Assembly (NCBI RefSeq): GCF_012932145.1
Contig: NZ_MWOK01000024.1
Span: 1 to 45,174 of the forward strand
Length of the DNA: 45,174 nucleotides
Direction: 5' to 3'
Origin: Acidovorax sp. SRB_14
GTDB lineage: Bacteria > Pseudomonadota > Gammaproteobacteria > Burkholderiales > Burkholderiaceae_C
In this document: in pieces, positions 23,656 to 33,797 of the stretch
Position numbering within the stretch: position 1 is the stretch's first letter
How the letters are laid out: each line of letters starts with the position of its first letter
Made by a program: the position numbers and the translations under genes
The notes under the pieces: model-generated
What the model was told of the DNA's origin: nothing
Databases searched by the model: none
Seen by the model: the letters and a program-made list of their open reading frames with translations, nothing else

Positions 23656-25338
23656 ATGTCCGCAGTTGTCGATGCTCCTTTGATGAACCCTTCTGCCAGC
23701 CCCACATGGCTGCAGCGGCTGTCGGCGCTCGACCGGGCGCAGCGCATGCGCCTGGGGGCGGGCCTGGCCTTGCTGGTGGTGGCCGCCGTCGCGGCGCTGG
23801 TGCTGGGCCGCCAGCCCGACTACCGCGTGCTGTTCGCCAACCTGAGCGACAAGGACGGCGGCGCCATCGTGGCGCAGCTGTCGCAGATGAACGTGCCCTA
23901 CCGCCATGCCGATGGTGGCGGCGCGATTTTGATTCCGGCCGACAAGGTGCACGACGTGCGCCTGCGCCTGGCTTCGCAGGGGCTGCCCAAGGGCTCGGTG
24001 GCGGGCTTTGAGCTGATGGAGCAGAGCAAGTTCGGCATGACGCAGTTCCAGGAGCGGCTCAATTTCCAGCGCGGGCTCGAGGGCGAACTCACGCGCTCCA
24101 TCCAGGCGCTGTCGTCGGTGCAGAGCGCGCGCGTGCACCTGGCGCTGCCGAACCAGAACGGGTTTTTTCGCGAGCAGCAAAAGCCTTCGGCGTCGATCCT
24201 GGTGAGCCTGTACCCGGGCCGCACGCTCGACCGCGCCCAGCTCGCCGGCATCGTGCACCTGGTGGCGTCGAGCGTGCCCGAGCTGGCGCCATCGGCCGTG
24301 AGCGTGCTCGACGACAGCGGCAAGCTGCTGTCCAACCCGCCCGACGGGGCAGGTGCCGGCGGCTTTGACGCGCAGCAGCTGCAGTACGTGCAGCAGATCG
24401 AGCAGCAGTACACGCGCCGCATCCTCGACATCCTGGAGCCCGTGGTGGGGCGCAGCAACGTCAAGGCGCAGGTCACGGCCGAGGTCGATTTCAGCCAGAC
24501 CGAGTCCACCTCTGAACAGCACCGCCCCAACCTGGGCGCCGATGCCAGCGCGGTGCGCAGCCAGCAGGTGGTCGAGAGCACCGGAGTGCAGGGCGCGGCG
24601 CAGCCCACGGGCGTGCCCGGCGCCACGAGCAACCAGCCGCCTGCGCCGTCGAGCGCGCCCATCAACGGCGCCAACCCGCCGCCCACGGCCGCGGGCCAGC
24701 TGGGCGCGGCTGCGGCTGGGGGTCGGCGCGAGTCGGTCACCAACTACGAGGTCGACAAGACGGTGCGCGTCACGCGCGGCGGCAGCGGCAGCGTCAAGCG
24801 CCTGAGCGCGGCCGTCGTCGTCAATTACCAGCCGGTGGCGGGGGGCAAGGGCCCGGCCGTCAACCAGGCCCTGCCGCCCGAACAACTCGCGCAGATGACG
24901 GCGCTGGTGCGCGAGACGATCGGCTTCAGCCAGGAGCGCGGCGATTCGGTCAACCTGATGAACACGCCTTTTCTGGTCGATGCCGTGCCGGCCGCCGACC
25001 TGCCGCTGTGGAAGCAGCCCGAGACGCTGGAGCTGGCGCGCAGCCTGGCCTGGCCCGTGGGGCTGTCGCTGTTTGCCGCCATCGTGCTGCTGGGCCTGGT
25101 GCGCCCTGCACTCAAGGCGCTGGGCAAGCCGCGTGCCGTCCCGGTGGCGGGTGGGCAACTCGATGCGCTCGAGGCCGACCAGCCCCAGCGGCCGGCCTTG
25201 CCGGCACCGAGCGGGGCGCAAGACCTGTCGCCGACGGCGGAGCAGCTGCGCCTGGACGAAGCCCGCGCCCTGGCGCGCAGCAACCCCATGGCGGTGGCCA
25301 ACATTGTCAAAAACTGGGTCAACGGCGAAGCCAACTGA
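23656..25338 (+). CDS. fliF: Flagellar MS-ring protein FliF
   Basis: FliF forms the inner-membrane MS-ring on which the flagellum is built. I start at MSAVVDAPLMNPSASP (560 residues), preceded by GGAAAG; an ATG nine codons upstream is possible. The first membrane helix is LGAGLALLVVAAVAALVLG (about 35-53). The secretin-like ring domains follow (DYRVLFANLSDKDGGAIVAQ, DVRLRLASQGLPKG, ELTRSIQALSSVQSARVHLA). The second helix is WPVGLSLFAAIVLLGLV near 460. The C-terminal tail binds FliG. First gene of the plus-strand fli operon. Confidence 0.97.
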   Translation: MSAVVDAPLMNPSASPTWLQRLSALDRAQRMRLGAGLALLVVAAVAALVLGRQPDYRVLFANLSDKDGGAIVAQLSQMNVPYRHADGGGAILIPADKVHDVRLRLASQGLPKGSVAGFELMEQSKFGMTQFQERLNFQRGLEGELTRSIQALSSVQSARVHLALPNQNGFFREQQKPSASILVSLYPGRTLDRAQLAGIVHLVASSVPELAPSAVSVLDDSGKLLSNPPDGAGAGGFDAQQLQYVQQIEQQYTRRILDILEPVVGRSNVKAQVTAEVDFSQTESTSEQHRPNLGADASAVRSQQVVESTGVQGAAQPTGVPGATSNQPPAPSSAPINGANPPPTAAGQLGAAAAGGRRESVTNYEVDKTVRVTRGGSGSVKRLSAAVVVNYQPVAGGKGPAVNQALPPEQLAQMTALVRETIGFSQERGDSVNLMNTPFLVDAVPAADLPLWKQPETLELARSLAWPVGLSLFAAIVLLGLVRPALKALGKPRAVPVAGGQLDALEADQPQRPALPAPSGAQDLSPTAEQLRLDEARALARSNPMAVANIVKNWVNGEAN

Positions 25339-25368
25339 CCCGCAACCTGTACCGGAAACTGCCCCACC

Positions 25369-26364
25369 ATGGATGAGCAAGGACTCAACGACGCAGCCAT
25401 CTTCCTGATGTCGCTGGGCGAAGAGGAGGCGGCCGAGGTGTTCAAGCACTTCTCGCCCAAGGAAGTGCAAAAGCTCGGCGAGACGATTGCGCGCATGCGC
25501 AACGTCTCGCGCGACAAGGTAGACCAGGTGATCAACCGGTTTTCGGGCGATGCGGCCGCGCAAAGCCTGCTGGTGTCCGACACCGGAAACTACGTGCGCG
25601 CGGTGCTCAAGCGCGCGCTGGGCGACGACAAGGCGGGGCTGCTGATCGATCGCATCCTGCAGGGCGGCGATGTCTCGGGCATCGAGAGCCTCAAGTGGAT
25701 GGACCCGCTGTCGGTGGCCGAGCTGCTGCGCAATGAGCACCCGCAGATCGTGGCGGCCATCCTCGTGCACCTCGATTACGAGCAGTCCGCGGCCGTGCTG
25801 ATGCAGTTTTCCGACCGCCAGCGCAGCGAAGTGCTGCTGCGCGTGGCCACGCTCGAGGGCATCCAGCCGACGGCGCTCAAGGACCTCAACGAGGTGCTGT
25901 TCAAGGTGCTCGCCGGGGGCGACAAGATCCGCAAGACCTCGCTCGGCGGCATCAAGGCGGCGGCCGAGATCATCAACCTGCTGGGCACCAACACCGAGTC
26001 GGTGGTGCTCGAATCGATCCGCAGCTACGACCCCGACCTGGCGCAGAAGATCATGGACAAGATGTTCGTGTTCGACGACGTGATCAAGCTCGACGACCGC
26101 GCCATCCAGACGGTGCTGCGCGAAGTGGCGTCGGAGACGCTGATCGTCGCGCTCAAGGGCGCGCAGCCCGAGCTGCGCGAGAAGTTCCTGGCCAACATGT
26201 CGAGCCGCGCTGCCGACGCGCTGCGCGAGGACCTGGAGTCGCGCGGCCCGATGCGCCTGTCCGAGGTCGAGGCGCAGCAGAAGGAAATCCTGAAGACCGT
26301 GCGCCGCCTCGCCGACGAAGGCCAGGTGGTGCTGGGAGGCGGCAGTGACGACAGCTTCGTCTAA
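25369..26364 (+). CDS. fliG: Flagellar motor switch protein FliG
   Basis: FliG generates torque with MotA and couples the C-ring to FliF. The 331-residue length is standard. It has the N-terminal FliF-binding domain (NDAAIFLMSLGEEEAAEVFK), the middle domain with EHPQIVAAILVHLDYEQSAA, and the C-terminal motor domain (MFVFDDVIKLDDRAIQTVLR, with the charged helix that meets MotA). Its last 20 bases overlap fliH. Confidence 0.98.
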   Translation: MDEQGLNDAAIFLMSLGEEEAAEVFKHFSPKEVQKLGETIARMRNVSRDKVDQVINRFSGDAAAQSLLVSDTGNYVRAVLKRALGDDKAGLLIDRILQGGDVSGIESLKWMDPLSVAELLRNEHPQIVAAILVHLDYEQSAAVLMQFSDRQRSEVLLRVATLEGIQPTALKDLNEVLFKVLAGGDKIRKTSLGGIKAAAEIINLLGTNTESVVLESIRSYDPDLAQKIMDKMFVFDDVIKLDDRAIQTVLREVASETLIVALKGAQPELREKFLANMSSRAADALREDLESRGPMRLSEVEAQQKEILKTVRRLADEGQVVLGGGSDDSFV

Positions 26365-27091
26365 AAATCGCTACGCCCGCTTCATCCCGAGCGAGGAAGT
26401 GGGGGACGTCACGCAATGGCGCTTTGGCGCGGTGGGCAGTTCGCACGCCCAACTGCCCGAGCTGGAGGCCACGACCGAGGCCGAAACCGCCGCCGATGCC
26501 GCCGCGCGCATGGCGCAGGAGGCCCTGCAGCAGGCGGCTCTGCAGCAGGCCAGCGACGACGCCTATGCGCTGGGGCTGCAGAAGGGCCGTGAGCAGGCCA
26601 CGGCCGAATGGCAGCGCCGCATGGACGAATACGTCGCGGGCGAAGGCCAGGAGGCCGCACGCCGCCTCGACGCCGTGGTGCAGGCGCTTTCGGCGGGCCT
26701 GGACGCGATGCAGCAGCACATGGCGCAGGACGTGCTGCAGCTGGCCTGCGACATCGCGCGCCAGGTGGTGCGCCAGGAGCTGCGCAGCAATACCGACACC
26801 CTGCGGCCCGTGGTCGGCGAGGCGCTGGGCATGCTGGTGGCCGATGGCAAGCCGGCCACCGTGCGCCTGAGCCCTGCGGACCACGCAGCGGTGGCGGCGG
26901 CATTGCGCCAAGAGTTCAGCGCCAGCCCGGTGCAGTGGCTGGCCGATGCGGCGGTGCCGCCCGGCGGCTGCCAGGTCGAGGCGGCTGGCGCCGTGGTCGA
27001 CGGCAGCCTGGACAAGCGCTGGCAGCGCGCCATTGCCCCGCTGGGGCTGGCGTCGGCATGGAGCAGCGCAGGGGACGGCGATGGCATCTGA
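26345..27091 (+). CDS. fliH: Export ATPase regulator FliH
   Basis: FliH dimerises and holds the ATPase FliI, linking it to the C-ring. The 248-residue frame starts at GTG 26345, supported by GGGAGG 5 bases upstream inside the end of fliG. The N terminus contains [18 protein letters not shown] Gln/Ala-rich coiled region (about 40-90) is followed by the C-terminal domain ([31 protein letters not shown]). It overlaps fliG by 20 bases and fliI by 11. Confidence 0.94.
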   Translation: MTTASSKNRYARFIPSEEVGDVTQWRFGAVGSSHAQLPELEATTEAETAADAAARMAQEALQQAALQQASDDAYALGLQKGREQATAEWQRRMDEYVAGEGQEAARRLDAVVQALSAGLDAMQQHMAQDVLQLACDIARQVVRQELRSNTDTLRPVVGEALGMLVADGKPATVRLSPADHAAVAAALRQEFSASPVQWLADAAVPPGGCQVEAAGAVVDGSLDKRWQRAIAPLGLASAWSSAGDGDGI

Positions 27092-28481
27092 CACCCCCGA
27101 CATGGCCACCGACTGGACGCGCTTCATGGCCGACGCGCGCGGGCGTGTGGCCGAAGCCGCGGGGCTGGAAACGCGCGGCACCCTGACGCGCCTCACGGGT
27201 CTGGTGCTCGAGGCCTCGGGCATCCGCGTCCCCGTGGGCTCGCAGTGCATGGTGCAGATGCCGGGCGCTGCGCCGATCCTGTCAGAGGTGGTGGGGTTTT
27301 CGGCCGACCGGGCCTTCTTGATGCCGGCGGGCGATATCCATGGCCTGTCGAGCGGCGCCAGCGTGGTGCCGGCGGCGCCTTATGTGCCTGCGCCGCGCCT
27401 GGGCGAAGCCTCGCGGCCCATCAACCCCATCGGCGTGCTGCGCCTGCCCATGGGCGACGGCCTGCTGGGCCGCGTGGTTGATGCGCAGGGCCTGCCGCTG
27501 GACCATGGCGGCCCGGTGCAGGACGTGGTGGCCGAACCCATGGACCGCCGCCAGATCAACGCCATGGAGCGCGACCCGGTGCGCGAGCCGCTGGACACCG
27601 GCGTGCGCGCGATCAACGCGCTGCTCACCGTGGGGCGCGGCCAGCGCCTGGGCCTGTTTGCGGGCTCGGGTGTGGGCAAGAGCGTGCTGCTGGGCATGAT
27701 GGCGCGCTACACGCAGGCCGACGTGATCGTGGTCGGCCTGATCGGCGAGCGCGGCCGCGAAGTCAAGGAGTTCGTCGAAGACATTCTGGGCGCGCAGGAC
27801 CGCGGCCGCGCCGTGGTGGTGGCGGCACCGGCCGACGCGCCGCCGCTCCTGCGCATGCAGGGCGCGGCCTATGCCACCGCCATTGCCGAGCATTTCCGCG
27901 ACAAGGGCCAGCATGTGCTGCTGCTCATGGACTCGCTGACGCGCTACGCCATGGCGCAGCGCGAGATCGCGCTGGCCATCGGCGAGCCGCCGGCCACCAA
28001 AGGCTACCCGCCGAGCTGCTTTGCCAAGCTGCCGCAGCTGGTCGAGCGCAGCGGCAACGGCCTGCACGGCGTGGGCTCGATCACGGCGTTCTACACCGTG
28101 CTGTCCGAGGGCGACGACCAGCAGGACCCGATCGCCGACGCGGCGCGCGCGATCCTGGACGGGCACATCGTGCTCTCGCGTGCGCTGGCCGAGACGGGGC
28201 ACTTTCCGGCCATCGACATCGAACAATCGGCCTCGCGCGTGATGCACAACGTGGTCTCGCGCGAGCATTTCGAGGTGGCGCGGCAGTTTCGCGCCGTCTA
28301 TTCGCGCTACCAGAAGAGCCGCGACCTGGTGCAGGTGGGCGCGTACATGAGCGGCTCGGACCCGGCGCTCGACGAAGCCATCCGCCTGCAGCCGGCCATG
28401 GCCGCGTTCCTGCAGCAGGGCATGTTCGAGGCCGCGTCGATGAACGACAGCTGCCTGGCCATGGCCGACCTGTTGGGCTGA
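27081..28481 (+). CDS. fliI: Flagellar export ATPase FliI
   Basis: FliI is the F1-beta-like ATPase that helps unload export substrates. The start [12 protein letters not shown] (466 residues) follows GGGGACGGCG; a longer open frame from 26946 is antisense-like read into fliH in another frame. Walker A is GSGVGKS near residues 195-201, Walker B region [18 protein letters not shown], and the [18 protein letters not shown] loop is conserved. It sits between fliH and fliJ, the usual trio. Confidence 0.98.
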   Translation: MASDTPDMATDWTRFMADARGRVAEAAGLETRGTLTRLTGLVLEASGIRVPVGSQCMVQMPGAAPILSEVVGFSADRAFLMPAGDIHGLSSGASVVPAAPYVPAPRLGEASRPINPIGVLRLPMGDGLLGRVVDAQGLPLDHGGPVQDVVAEPMDRRQINAMERDPVREPLDTGVRAINALLTVGRGQRLGLFAGSGVGKSVLLGMMARYTQADVIVVGLIGERGREVKEFVEDILGAQDRGRAVVVAAPADAPPLLRMQGAAYATAIAEHFRDKGQHVLLLMDSLTRYAMAQREIALAIGEPPATKGYPPSCFAKLPQLVERSGNGLHGVGSITAFYTVLSEGDDQQDPIADAARAILDGHIVLSRALAETGHFPAIDIEQSASRVMHNVVSREHFEVARQFRAVYSRYQKSRDLVQVGAYMSGSDPALDEAIRLQPAMAAFLQQGMFEAASMNDSCLAMADLLG

Positions 28482-28497
28482 GAGGGAGGCGGTCGCC

Positions 28498-28947
28498 ATG
28501 TCTTCCTTGAATGCACTGACCGTGGCCGTGGAGCTGGCGACGCGCCAGCGCGACGACGCCCTGCGCGCCTTGCAGGGCGCGCAGGGCGCGCACCAGGCAG
28601 CGCTGGACCAGATGGCGCAGTTGCAGGGCTATGCCGACGAAACGCAGAACCGCTGGGGCCTGCGCGCCAATGCCCAGGTGGTCCCCGAGGTGATGTACCA
28701 CCACTACCAGTTTATGGACCGGCTGGGCCACGCCATGGGCTTGCAGACCACCGTGGTCGGGGACCACGAAGTGCGCACGCGCACTGCCCACCAGGCCCTG
28801 CTGGCGGCCGAGCTGCGCCTGGCCAGCCTGAAGAAACTGACCGAAAAGCGCCGCGCAGAGTGGGAGCAGCTACAGGCGCGGCGCGACCAGAAGCAAACCG
28901 ATGAGCGTGCGGCCCTGCAGCGCCGCACCGCATTCAATGGCCCCTGA
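28498..28947 (+). CDS. fliJ: Flagellar export chaperone/stalk FliJ
   Basis: FliJ is a coiled-coil protein, like the gamma stalk of F1, that activates the export gate with FliI. The 149-residue product is predicted to be almost all helix with two long arms (residues about 5-50 and 80-140), rich in Ala, Gln, Arg and Glu, with LKKLTEKRRAEWEQLQARRD near the C terminus. GGGAGG precedes the start. It is 16 bases after fliI. Confidence 0.93.
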   Translation: MSSLNALTVAVELATRQRDDALRALQGAQGAHQAALDQMAQLQGYADETQNRWGLRANAQVVPEVMYHHYQFMDRLGHAMGLQTTVVGDHEVRTRTAHQALLAAELRLASLKKLTEKRRAEWEQLQARRDQKQTDERAALQRRTAFNGP

Positions 28948-28964
28948 GGGCCGGAGCCGTGACC

Positions 28965-30167
28965 ATGGAACAAAGCCGCATCTCTGCGCCCCCGGCGCAC
29001 CACACCCAGCCGACCGCCCGCGCCAAGGCGGCGCTTGCGCCTGCCGTGCCCGACGATGCGGCCGCCGCAGGGGGCTTTTTCTCGCTGCTGGCCGCATTGG
29101 GGAAGGCCCTCTCGCCCGAGCCGGTGGCCCAGGACGCCACGGCGCTGGCCGCCGGTGACCCAGCGGCGGCTTTGGCGTGGGTGGGCACCGGACCGGGCCT
29201 GCCGCTGGCCGGGCGGTTTGCCACCGACCCGGCCGCCGTCGGCGCGGAGCTGCTGCCGGTCGGGGGGCTGGTGGCCCAGACCGCACGGCTCGATGCCGCC
29301 GCGGGGGCCCAAGGGGACGAGCCGGCCGAGGGGGCGGGCGCCGCCCTGGCCGGTTACCGGCGCATTTTTTCGCGCATGCAAAGCGCGGTGTCATCAGGCA
29401 CTGAAGGCGCCAGCCGCGGGGTGGCCGCGCCGGGCATGGCCACGGCTGCGGGGGACAGGAAAGTCGCCACCGCCATGCCCTTGCCTGGCACGGCGGCGCT
29501 GCCGCCAGAGCGCCGCGATGGGGCTGCGGCGAGCGCTGATGCCATGGCCGCGCCACCGCGCGGCGCGCACGACCCGGGCGCCCCGCCGGCGCTGTGGCAA
29601 GCGCTGACGGCAGACACTGCGGTGCCAGGGCGCTCCGCGGCGCGGGGCGGCGAGGGCGCACCCGGCCAGGGCGCGCCTTCGTCCGGCCCTTGGGGCAGCG
29701 ACTCCCCAGGCCCGCAAGGCCCTGCGATGGGAGAAAGCGCAGGCGTGGCCGCCGAGGCCGCGCAGTTCAGTGCCGAGGACGGTGTGGCCGAGCAAGTGGC
29801 CTACTGGGTGGGCGAGAACCTGCAGAACGCCGAGCTGACCGTGAGCCACGACGGGCAGCCCGTGGAAGTGAGCGTGTCGCTGTCGGGCAACGAAGCCCAT
29901 GTCGCGTTCCGCAGCGACCAGAGCGAAACCCGCGAGCTGCTGGACGCCGGCGTGGCCCAGTTGCACGACATGCTGCGCAGCGAGGGGCTGGTGCTGTCGG
30001 GCGTGACGGTGGGCAGTTCAGGGGGGCGCAGTGCTCCAGACGGCGAAGGGCGCCCGTCCCGCGGGCAGCCGGGCGGGCGGCAGGGGCAAGGGCTGGTGGC
30101 CCCAGCGGCTGCGCCGGCCCGCGCTGCTGCAGGGATCACGGACAGGTCGGTCGACGTGTTCGTTTGA
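28965..30167 (+). CDS. fliK: Hook-length control protein FliK
   Basis: FliK measures hook length and triggers the FlhB switch. I start at ATG 28965 (400 residues), 8 bases after GGAG; a GTG two codons earlier is too close to it. The N-terminal about 260 residues are low-complexity and rich in Ala, Gly and Pro, as in other FliK. The C-terminal globular domain is recognisable: VAYWVGENLQNAELTVSHDG, then VEVSVSLSGNEAHVAFRSDQ and LRSEGLVLSGVTVG (about 275-350). A 175-base gap follows before fliL. Confidence 0.92.
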   Translation: MEQSRISAPPAHHTQPTARAKAALAPAVPDDAAAAGGFFSLLAALGKALSPEPVAQDATALAAGDPAAALAWVGTGPGLPLAGRFATDPAAVGAELLPVGGLVAQTARLDAAAGAQGDEPAEGAGAALAGYRRIFSRMQSAVSSGTEGASRGVAAPGMATAAGDRKVATAMPLPGTAALPPERRDGAAASADAMAAPPRGAHDPGAPPALWQALTADTAVPGRSAARGGEGAPGQGAPSSGPWGSDSPGPQGPAMGESAGVAAEAAQFSAEDGVAEQVAYWVGENLQNAELTVSHDGQPVEVSVSLSGNEAHVAFRSDQSETRELLDAGVAQLHDMLRSEGLVLSGVTVGSSGGRSAPDGEGRPSRGQPGGRQGQGLVAPAAAPARAAAGITDRSVDVFV

Positions 30168-30289
30168 GCGGCACCCGCGCAGTGTGGCGGCAGCGCACCG
30201 CCGCACGGCGCGGTGGAATGCCGGGGGTTCGCAGGCCTATTCTGGCCATTGGGGGGCGCGGCATCTTCAATAATGGAGCCTTCCAAACC

Positions 30290-30312
30290 GCTTGCAACCC
30301 CTGGCTGCAAGC
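30290..30312 (+). other. Hairpin in the fliK-fliL gap
   Basis: GCTTGCA (30290-30296) and TGCAAGC (30306-30312) are exact 7-bp arms around a 9-base loop, ending 17 bases before the fliL ribosome site AAGGAA. The fliK-fliL gap is the largest in this operon, so a processing site or secondary promoter nearby is possible; none is proven. Confidence 0.3.
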
Positions 30313-30342
30313 CACACCGCACCCGCCGCAAGGAATCTCAAC

Positions 30343-30921
30343 GTGTCCACCCAAGCTGCAGCCTCCGAGGCTGCCAAGACCCCGGCCAAGGGCAAAAAGC
30401 TGATCCTCATCGTCGCTGCCGTGGTGGTGGCCCTGCTGGTGGCTGCGGGCGCCACCATGGCCTGGGTGGTGTCGAGCCGCGCCTCGGCGGACGAGTATGG
30501 CGACGAAGAGGTACAGAAGAAGGCCGCTCCCGCCGTGGTACCGACCTTCCTGCCGATGGACACGCTGGTGGTCAACCTGGCAGACGCCGGCGGTGAGCGA
30601 TTCGCCCAGATCGGCATCACGCTCGAACTGGAAGACTCTAAGACCTCCGATCTGGTTAAACAGCACATGCCGAGCATCCGCAGTGGTGTGTTGATGCTGG
30701 TGTCACAGCGCACCTCCGATGAGTTGCTGAGCCGCGAAGGCAAGGAAAAGCTGGCTGCGGACATCCTGCAGGAAGTTGCCCGGCCCCTGGGCTTCAAAGG
30801 TGCGGCCGAGGCACGCCGCGAGGGCGGCGACAGCGACGACGAGCGCCGGTCGGCCAAGCGCCGCAAGGAGGCGGCCCATCCGGTGCGGCAGGTGCTTTTT
30901 TCCAGCTTCATCATCCAGTAG
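30343..30921 (+). CDS. fliL: Flagellar stator-associated protein FliL
   Basis: FliL is a single-pass inner-membrane protein that supports stators. I place the start at GTG 30343 (192 residues, VSTQAAASEAAKTPAKGKK) because AAGGAA is 7 bases upstream; the in-frame ATG at 30292 lacks a site and falls in a hairpin. The membrane helix is LILIVAAVVVALLVAAGATMAWVV (first half about residue 21 onward). The periplasmic domain contains FLPMDTLVVNLADAGGERF and ends in VRQVLFSSFIIQ, the typical FliL ending. Confidence 0.94.
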   Translation: MSTQAAASEAAKTPAKGKKLILIVAAVVVALLVAAGATMAWVVSSRASADEYGDEEVQKKAAPAVVPTFLPMDTLVVNLADAGGERFAQIGITLELEDSKTSDLVKQHMPSIRSGVLMLVSQRTSDELLSREGKEKLAADILQEVARPLGFKGAAEARREGGDSDDERRSAKRRKEAAHPVRQVLFSSFIIQ

Positions 30922-30940
30922 GTTGCACGAGGGCTGAGCC

Positions 30941-31945
30941 ATGAGCGAATCATTTCTGTCGCAAGAAGAAGTCGATGCCCTGTTGGAGGGGGTGACGGGC
31001 GAGAGCCAGAAGACCGTCGAGGAAGTGCACGAAGCGGGGGAAGTGCGCAGCTACGACATCTCCAGCCAGGAGCGCATCGTGCGCGGCCGCATGCCGACGA
31101 TGGAGATCGTCAACGAGCGCTTTGCGCGCAATTTCCGCATCGGCCTGTTCAATTTCATCCGCCGCAGCCCCGAGATCTCGGTGGGCACGGTGTCCGTGCA
31201 GCGCTACAGCGCCTTCCTGCGCGAGCTGGCGGTGCCGACCAACTTCAACATCGTCGCCATCCGGCCGCTGCGCGGCAGCGGCCTGATCGTGTGCGAGCCC
31301 TCGCTGGTGTTTGGCATCATCGACACGCTCTTTGGCGGGGCGGGCAAGTTCCAGACCCGCATCGAAGGGCGGGACTTTTCGCCTACCGAGCAGCGCGTCA
31401 TCAACCGCCTGGTCGATGTCATCTGCACCGAATACAAAAAGGCGTGGCAGGGCATTTACCCGCTGGAGCTCGAATACCAGCGTTCGGAAATGCAGCCGCA
31501 GTTCGCCAACATCGCCACGCCCAGCGAAATCGTGGTGTCGACCGCGTTCCAGCTCGAAATCGGCGATCTGTCGGGCGCAGTGCACATCTGCATGCCCTAT
31601 GCCACGCTGGAGCCGATCCGCGATGTGCTGTATTCGTCCACGCAGGGCGACTCGATCGAGGTCGACCGGCGCTGGGTGCGCGTGCTGACGCGCGAGATCC
31701 AGGCGGCCGAGGTCACGCTGGTGGCCGAGCTCGCGCGCGCCGACGCCACGGTGGAGCAGCTGCTGTCGATGAAACCTGGCGACTTCATTGAATTGGACCG
31801 GGAGCCGCGCATCCGCGCCTCGATCGGCGGGGTGCCGGTGTTTGAGTGCCAGTACGGCACGCACAACGCCAAATACGCCATTCGCATTGAAGAATGTCTG
31901 CGCAATTCAGACCTGAGCTGGATGGGAGAAAAGAATGTCAACTGA
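30941..31945 (+). CDS. fliM: Flagellar motor switch protein FliM
   Basis: FliM is the C-ring protein that receives CheY-P. The 334-residue protein starts with the CheY-binding peptide (FLSQEEVDALLEGVTG, residues 5-20). The middle domain has IVNERFARNFRIGLFNFIRR and RGSGLIVCEPSLVFGIIDTLF. The C-terminal SpoA-like domain follows (VTLVAELARADATVEQLLSM). Its end overlaps fliN by 11 bases. Confidence 0.98.
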   Translation: MSESFLSQEEVDALLEGVTGESQKTVEEVHEAGEVRSYDISSQERIVRGRMPTMEIVNERFARNFRIGLFNFIRRSPEISVGTVSVQRYSAFLRELAVPTNFNIVAIRPLRGSGLIVCEPSLVFGIIDTLFGGAGKFQTRIEGRDFSPTEQRVINRLVDVICTEYKKAWQGIYPLELEYQRSEMQPQFANIATPSEIVVSTAFQLEIGDLSGAVHICMPYATLEPIRDVLYSSTQGDSIEVDRRWVRVLTREIQAAEVTLVAELARADATVEQLLSMKPGDFIELDREPRIRASIGGVPVFECQYGTHNAKYAIRIEECLRNSDLSWMGEKNVN

Positions 31946-32378
31946 AGACCATGCCAACAACAACGATGCCGCGGCGGACGACCCGTTTGCGGGCTGGGCC
32001 GAAGCGCTCGAAGAGCAAAAACAGAGCGACGGCAAGCCCGTCGACGCCGAGCAGGGCGGGCCGCTGAGCGGCGAGCCGGTGCGGCCATTCGCCAGCGGGG
32101 GCGACGCGCCCGTGAACGACATCAACATGGTGCTCGACATCCCGGTGCAGCTGTCGGTTGAGCTGGGACGCACCAAGGTCCCAATCAAGTACATCCTGCA
32201 ACTGGCCCAGGGCTCGGTGGTCGAGCTCGACGCCCTGGCGGGGGAGCCCATGGACGTGCTGGTCAACGGCTACCTGATCGCGCAGGGCGAGGTGGTGGTG
32301 GTGAACGACAAGTTCGGCATTCGCCTGACCGATGTGGTGACGCCGTCCGAGCGGCTGCGGCGGGTCAGCCGTGGGTGA
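31935..32378 (+). CDS. fliN: Flagellar motor switch protein FliN
   Basis: FliN forms the base of the C-ring and aids docking of export cargo. The 147-residue protein has an acidic variable N terminus (about 1-60) and the conserved SpoA domain: INMVLDIPVQLSVELGRTK, LQLAQGSVVELDALAGEPMD and VNDKFGIRLTDVVTPSERL. GGGAGAAAAGA lies before the ATG inside fliM. Confidence 0.98.
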   Translation: MSTEDHANNNDAAADDPFAGWAEALEEQKQSDGKPVDAEQGGPLSGEPVRPFASGGDAPVNDINMVLDIPVQLSVELGRTKVPIKYILQLAQGSVVELDALAGEPMDVLVNGYLIAQGEVVVVNDKFGIRLTDVVTPSERLRRVSRG

Positions 32379-32385
32379 GGGCAGC

Positions 32386-32736
32386 ATGGCACAGACCTTG
32401 GGATTGGTGGTGCTGTTCGTCGCCGCCATGGCCGCGCTGCCGTGGCTGATCCGGCGTGTGCAGCAGCGCCAGGCGCAGGGAGCGGGGTCGGCCGGCACCG
32501 CCGCGCGCGTGCTCTCGGCCGTGGCGGTGGGCCCCCACCAGCGCGTGGTGACCGTGGAAGTGGGGCCGGAAAATGCCCGCACGTGCCTGGTGCTGGGCGT
32601 GACGGCGCAGCAGGTCAGCTGCCTGCACGTGCTGGCCGTGCCCACGGCACCTGCGGTGGTGTCCGCCCCCAGCTTCGCAAAGGAAATGGCGGCTGCCAGC
32701 GGGCCGACGACGCCAGCGGCGGCTTCCCATGAATAA
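32386..32736 (+). CDS. fliO: Flagellar export protein FliO
   Basis: FliO assists assembly of the FliP ring. The short product (116 residues from ATG 32386; an in-frame GTG at 32371 overlaps fliN) has one N-terminal membrane helix ([18 protein letters not shown]) and a small cytosolic domain ([36 protein letters not shown]). FliO is poorly conserved; the call is secured by topology and position between fliN and fliP. It overlaps fliP by 8 bases. Confidence 0.92.
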   Translation: MAQTLGLVVLFVAAMAALPWLIRRVQQRQAQGAGSAGTAARVLSAVAVGPHQRVVTVEVGPENARTCLVLGVTAQQVSCLHVLAVPTAPAVVSAPSFAKEMAAASGPTTPAAASHE

Positions 32737-33511
32737 GCGCTGCGGGTTTTTGCAGCGCGTGCGCGTGCCTGGCTGGGTCCGAGCCGCGCTGTTGCTGGGC
32801 CTGGTGGCGGGCCACTCGCCCGCCATGGCACAGGCGGCCGGGTCGCTTCCGCTGCTGGTGGGGTCGGGCAGTGGGGGCACGAACTTCTCGGTGCCCATAC
32901 AGACCCTGCTGTTCTTCACGGCACTGTCGTTCCTGCCGGCGGTGCTGCTGATGATGACCGGGTTCACGCGCATCGTGATCGTGCTGTCGCTGCTGCGCCA
33001 GGCCATCGGCACGCAGTCTGCGCCGCCCAACCAGGTCATCATCGGTTTGTCGCTGTTTCTCACCGTGTTCGTCATGGGGCCCACGCTCGACCGGGTCTAC
33101 CAGGACGCCTACCTGCCCTACACCACCAACGCCATCGGCTTCGAGCAGGCGCTCGAGAAGGCCGAGGCGCCCATGCGGCAGTTCATGCTCAAGCAGACCC
33201 GCCAGTCCGACTTCGCGCTGTTCGCCCGCCTGGCCAAGCTCGACGCTGCCACCACGGCCGACACCGCACCGCTGCGCGTGCTGGTGCCCGCCTTCGTCAC
33301 CAGCGAGCTCAAGTCGGCGTTCCAGATCGGGTTCATGATCTTCATTCCCTTCCTGGTCATCGACATGGTGGTCTCCAGCATCCTGATGTCGCTGGGCATG
33401 ATGATGCTGTCGCCGGTGCTGGTGGCCCTGCCGTTCAAGCTGATGCTGTTCGTGCTGGCCGACGGCTGGAACCTGCTGATCGGCTCGCTCGCGGCGAGCT
33501 TTGTCACCTAG
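32729..33511 (+). CDS. fliP: Flagellar export gate protein FliP
   Basis: FliP is the main ring subunit of the export channel. The 260-residue protein has a cleavable signal peptide (hydrophobic [18 protein letters not shown]). Four membrane segments follow, with the family motifs [20 protein letters not shown] and [20 protein letters not shown]. The final segments end in [19 protein letters not shown]. Length and motifs are standard. Confidence 0.98.
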   Translation: MNKRCGFLQRVRVPGWVRAALLLGLVAGHSPAMAQAAGSLPLLVGSGSGGTNFSVPIQTLLFFTALSFLPAVLLMMTGFTRIVIVLSLLRQAIGTQSAPPNQVIIGLSLFLTVFVMGPTLDRVYQDAYLPYTTNAIGFEQALEKAEAPMRQFMLKQTRQSDFALFARLAKLDAATTADTAPLRVLVPAFVTSELKSAFQIGFMIFIPFLVIDMVVSSILMSLGMMMLSPVLVALPFKLMLFVLADGWNLLIGSLAASFVT

Positions 33512-33521
33512 GAGTGCGCGC

Positions 33522-33791
33522 ATGACGTCGCAAATGGTTCTGACGATCGGGCGCGATGCCCTGACCCTGCTGCTCATGATCGCCATGCCCGTGCTCGGTG
33601 TGGTGATGGCGGTGGGTCTGCTGGTCAGCATTTTCCAGGCCGTGACGCAGATCCACGAGGCCACGCTGGCTTTCGTGCCGAAGCTGATCGCGGCAATGGT
33701 GGTGTTTGCGATTGCTGGCCCTTGGATGCTCAGCACGCTGGTGGATTTCATCCGCCGCACCATCTTGTCGATCCCATCGATGGTCGGCTAG
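33522..33791 (+). CDS. fliQ: Flagellar export gate protein FliQ
   Basis: FliQ is a two-helix subunit of the export channel. The start MTSQMVLTIGRDALTLLL (89 residues, the usual size) follows TAGGAG, which overlaps the fliP stop. Helices span about 13-40 and 50-80 (TLAFVPKLIAAMVVFAIAGP, WMLSTLVDFIRRTI). It directly precedes fliR. Confidence 0.97.
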   Translation: MTSQMVLTIGRDALTLLLMIAMPVLGVVMAVGLLVSIFQAVTQIHEATLAFVPKLIAAMVVFAIAGPWMLSTLVDFIRRTILSIPSMVG

Positions 33792-33797
33792 TCCTTT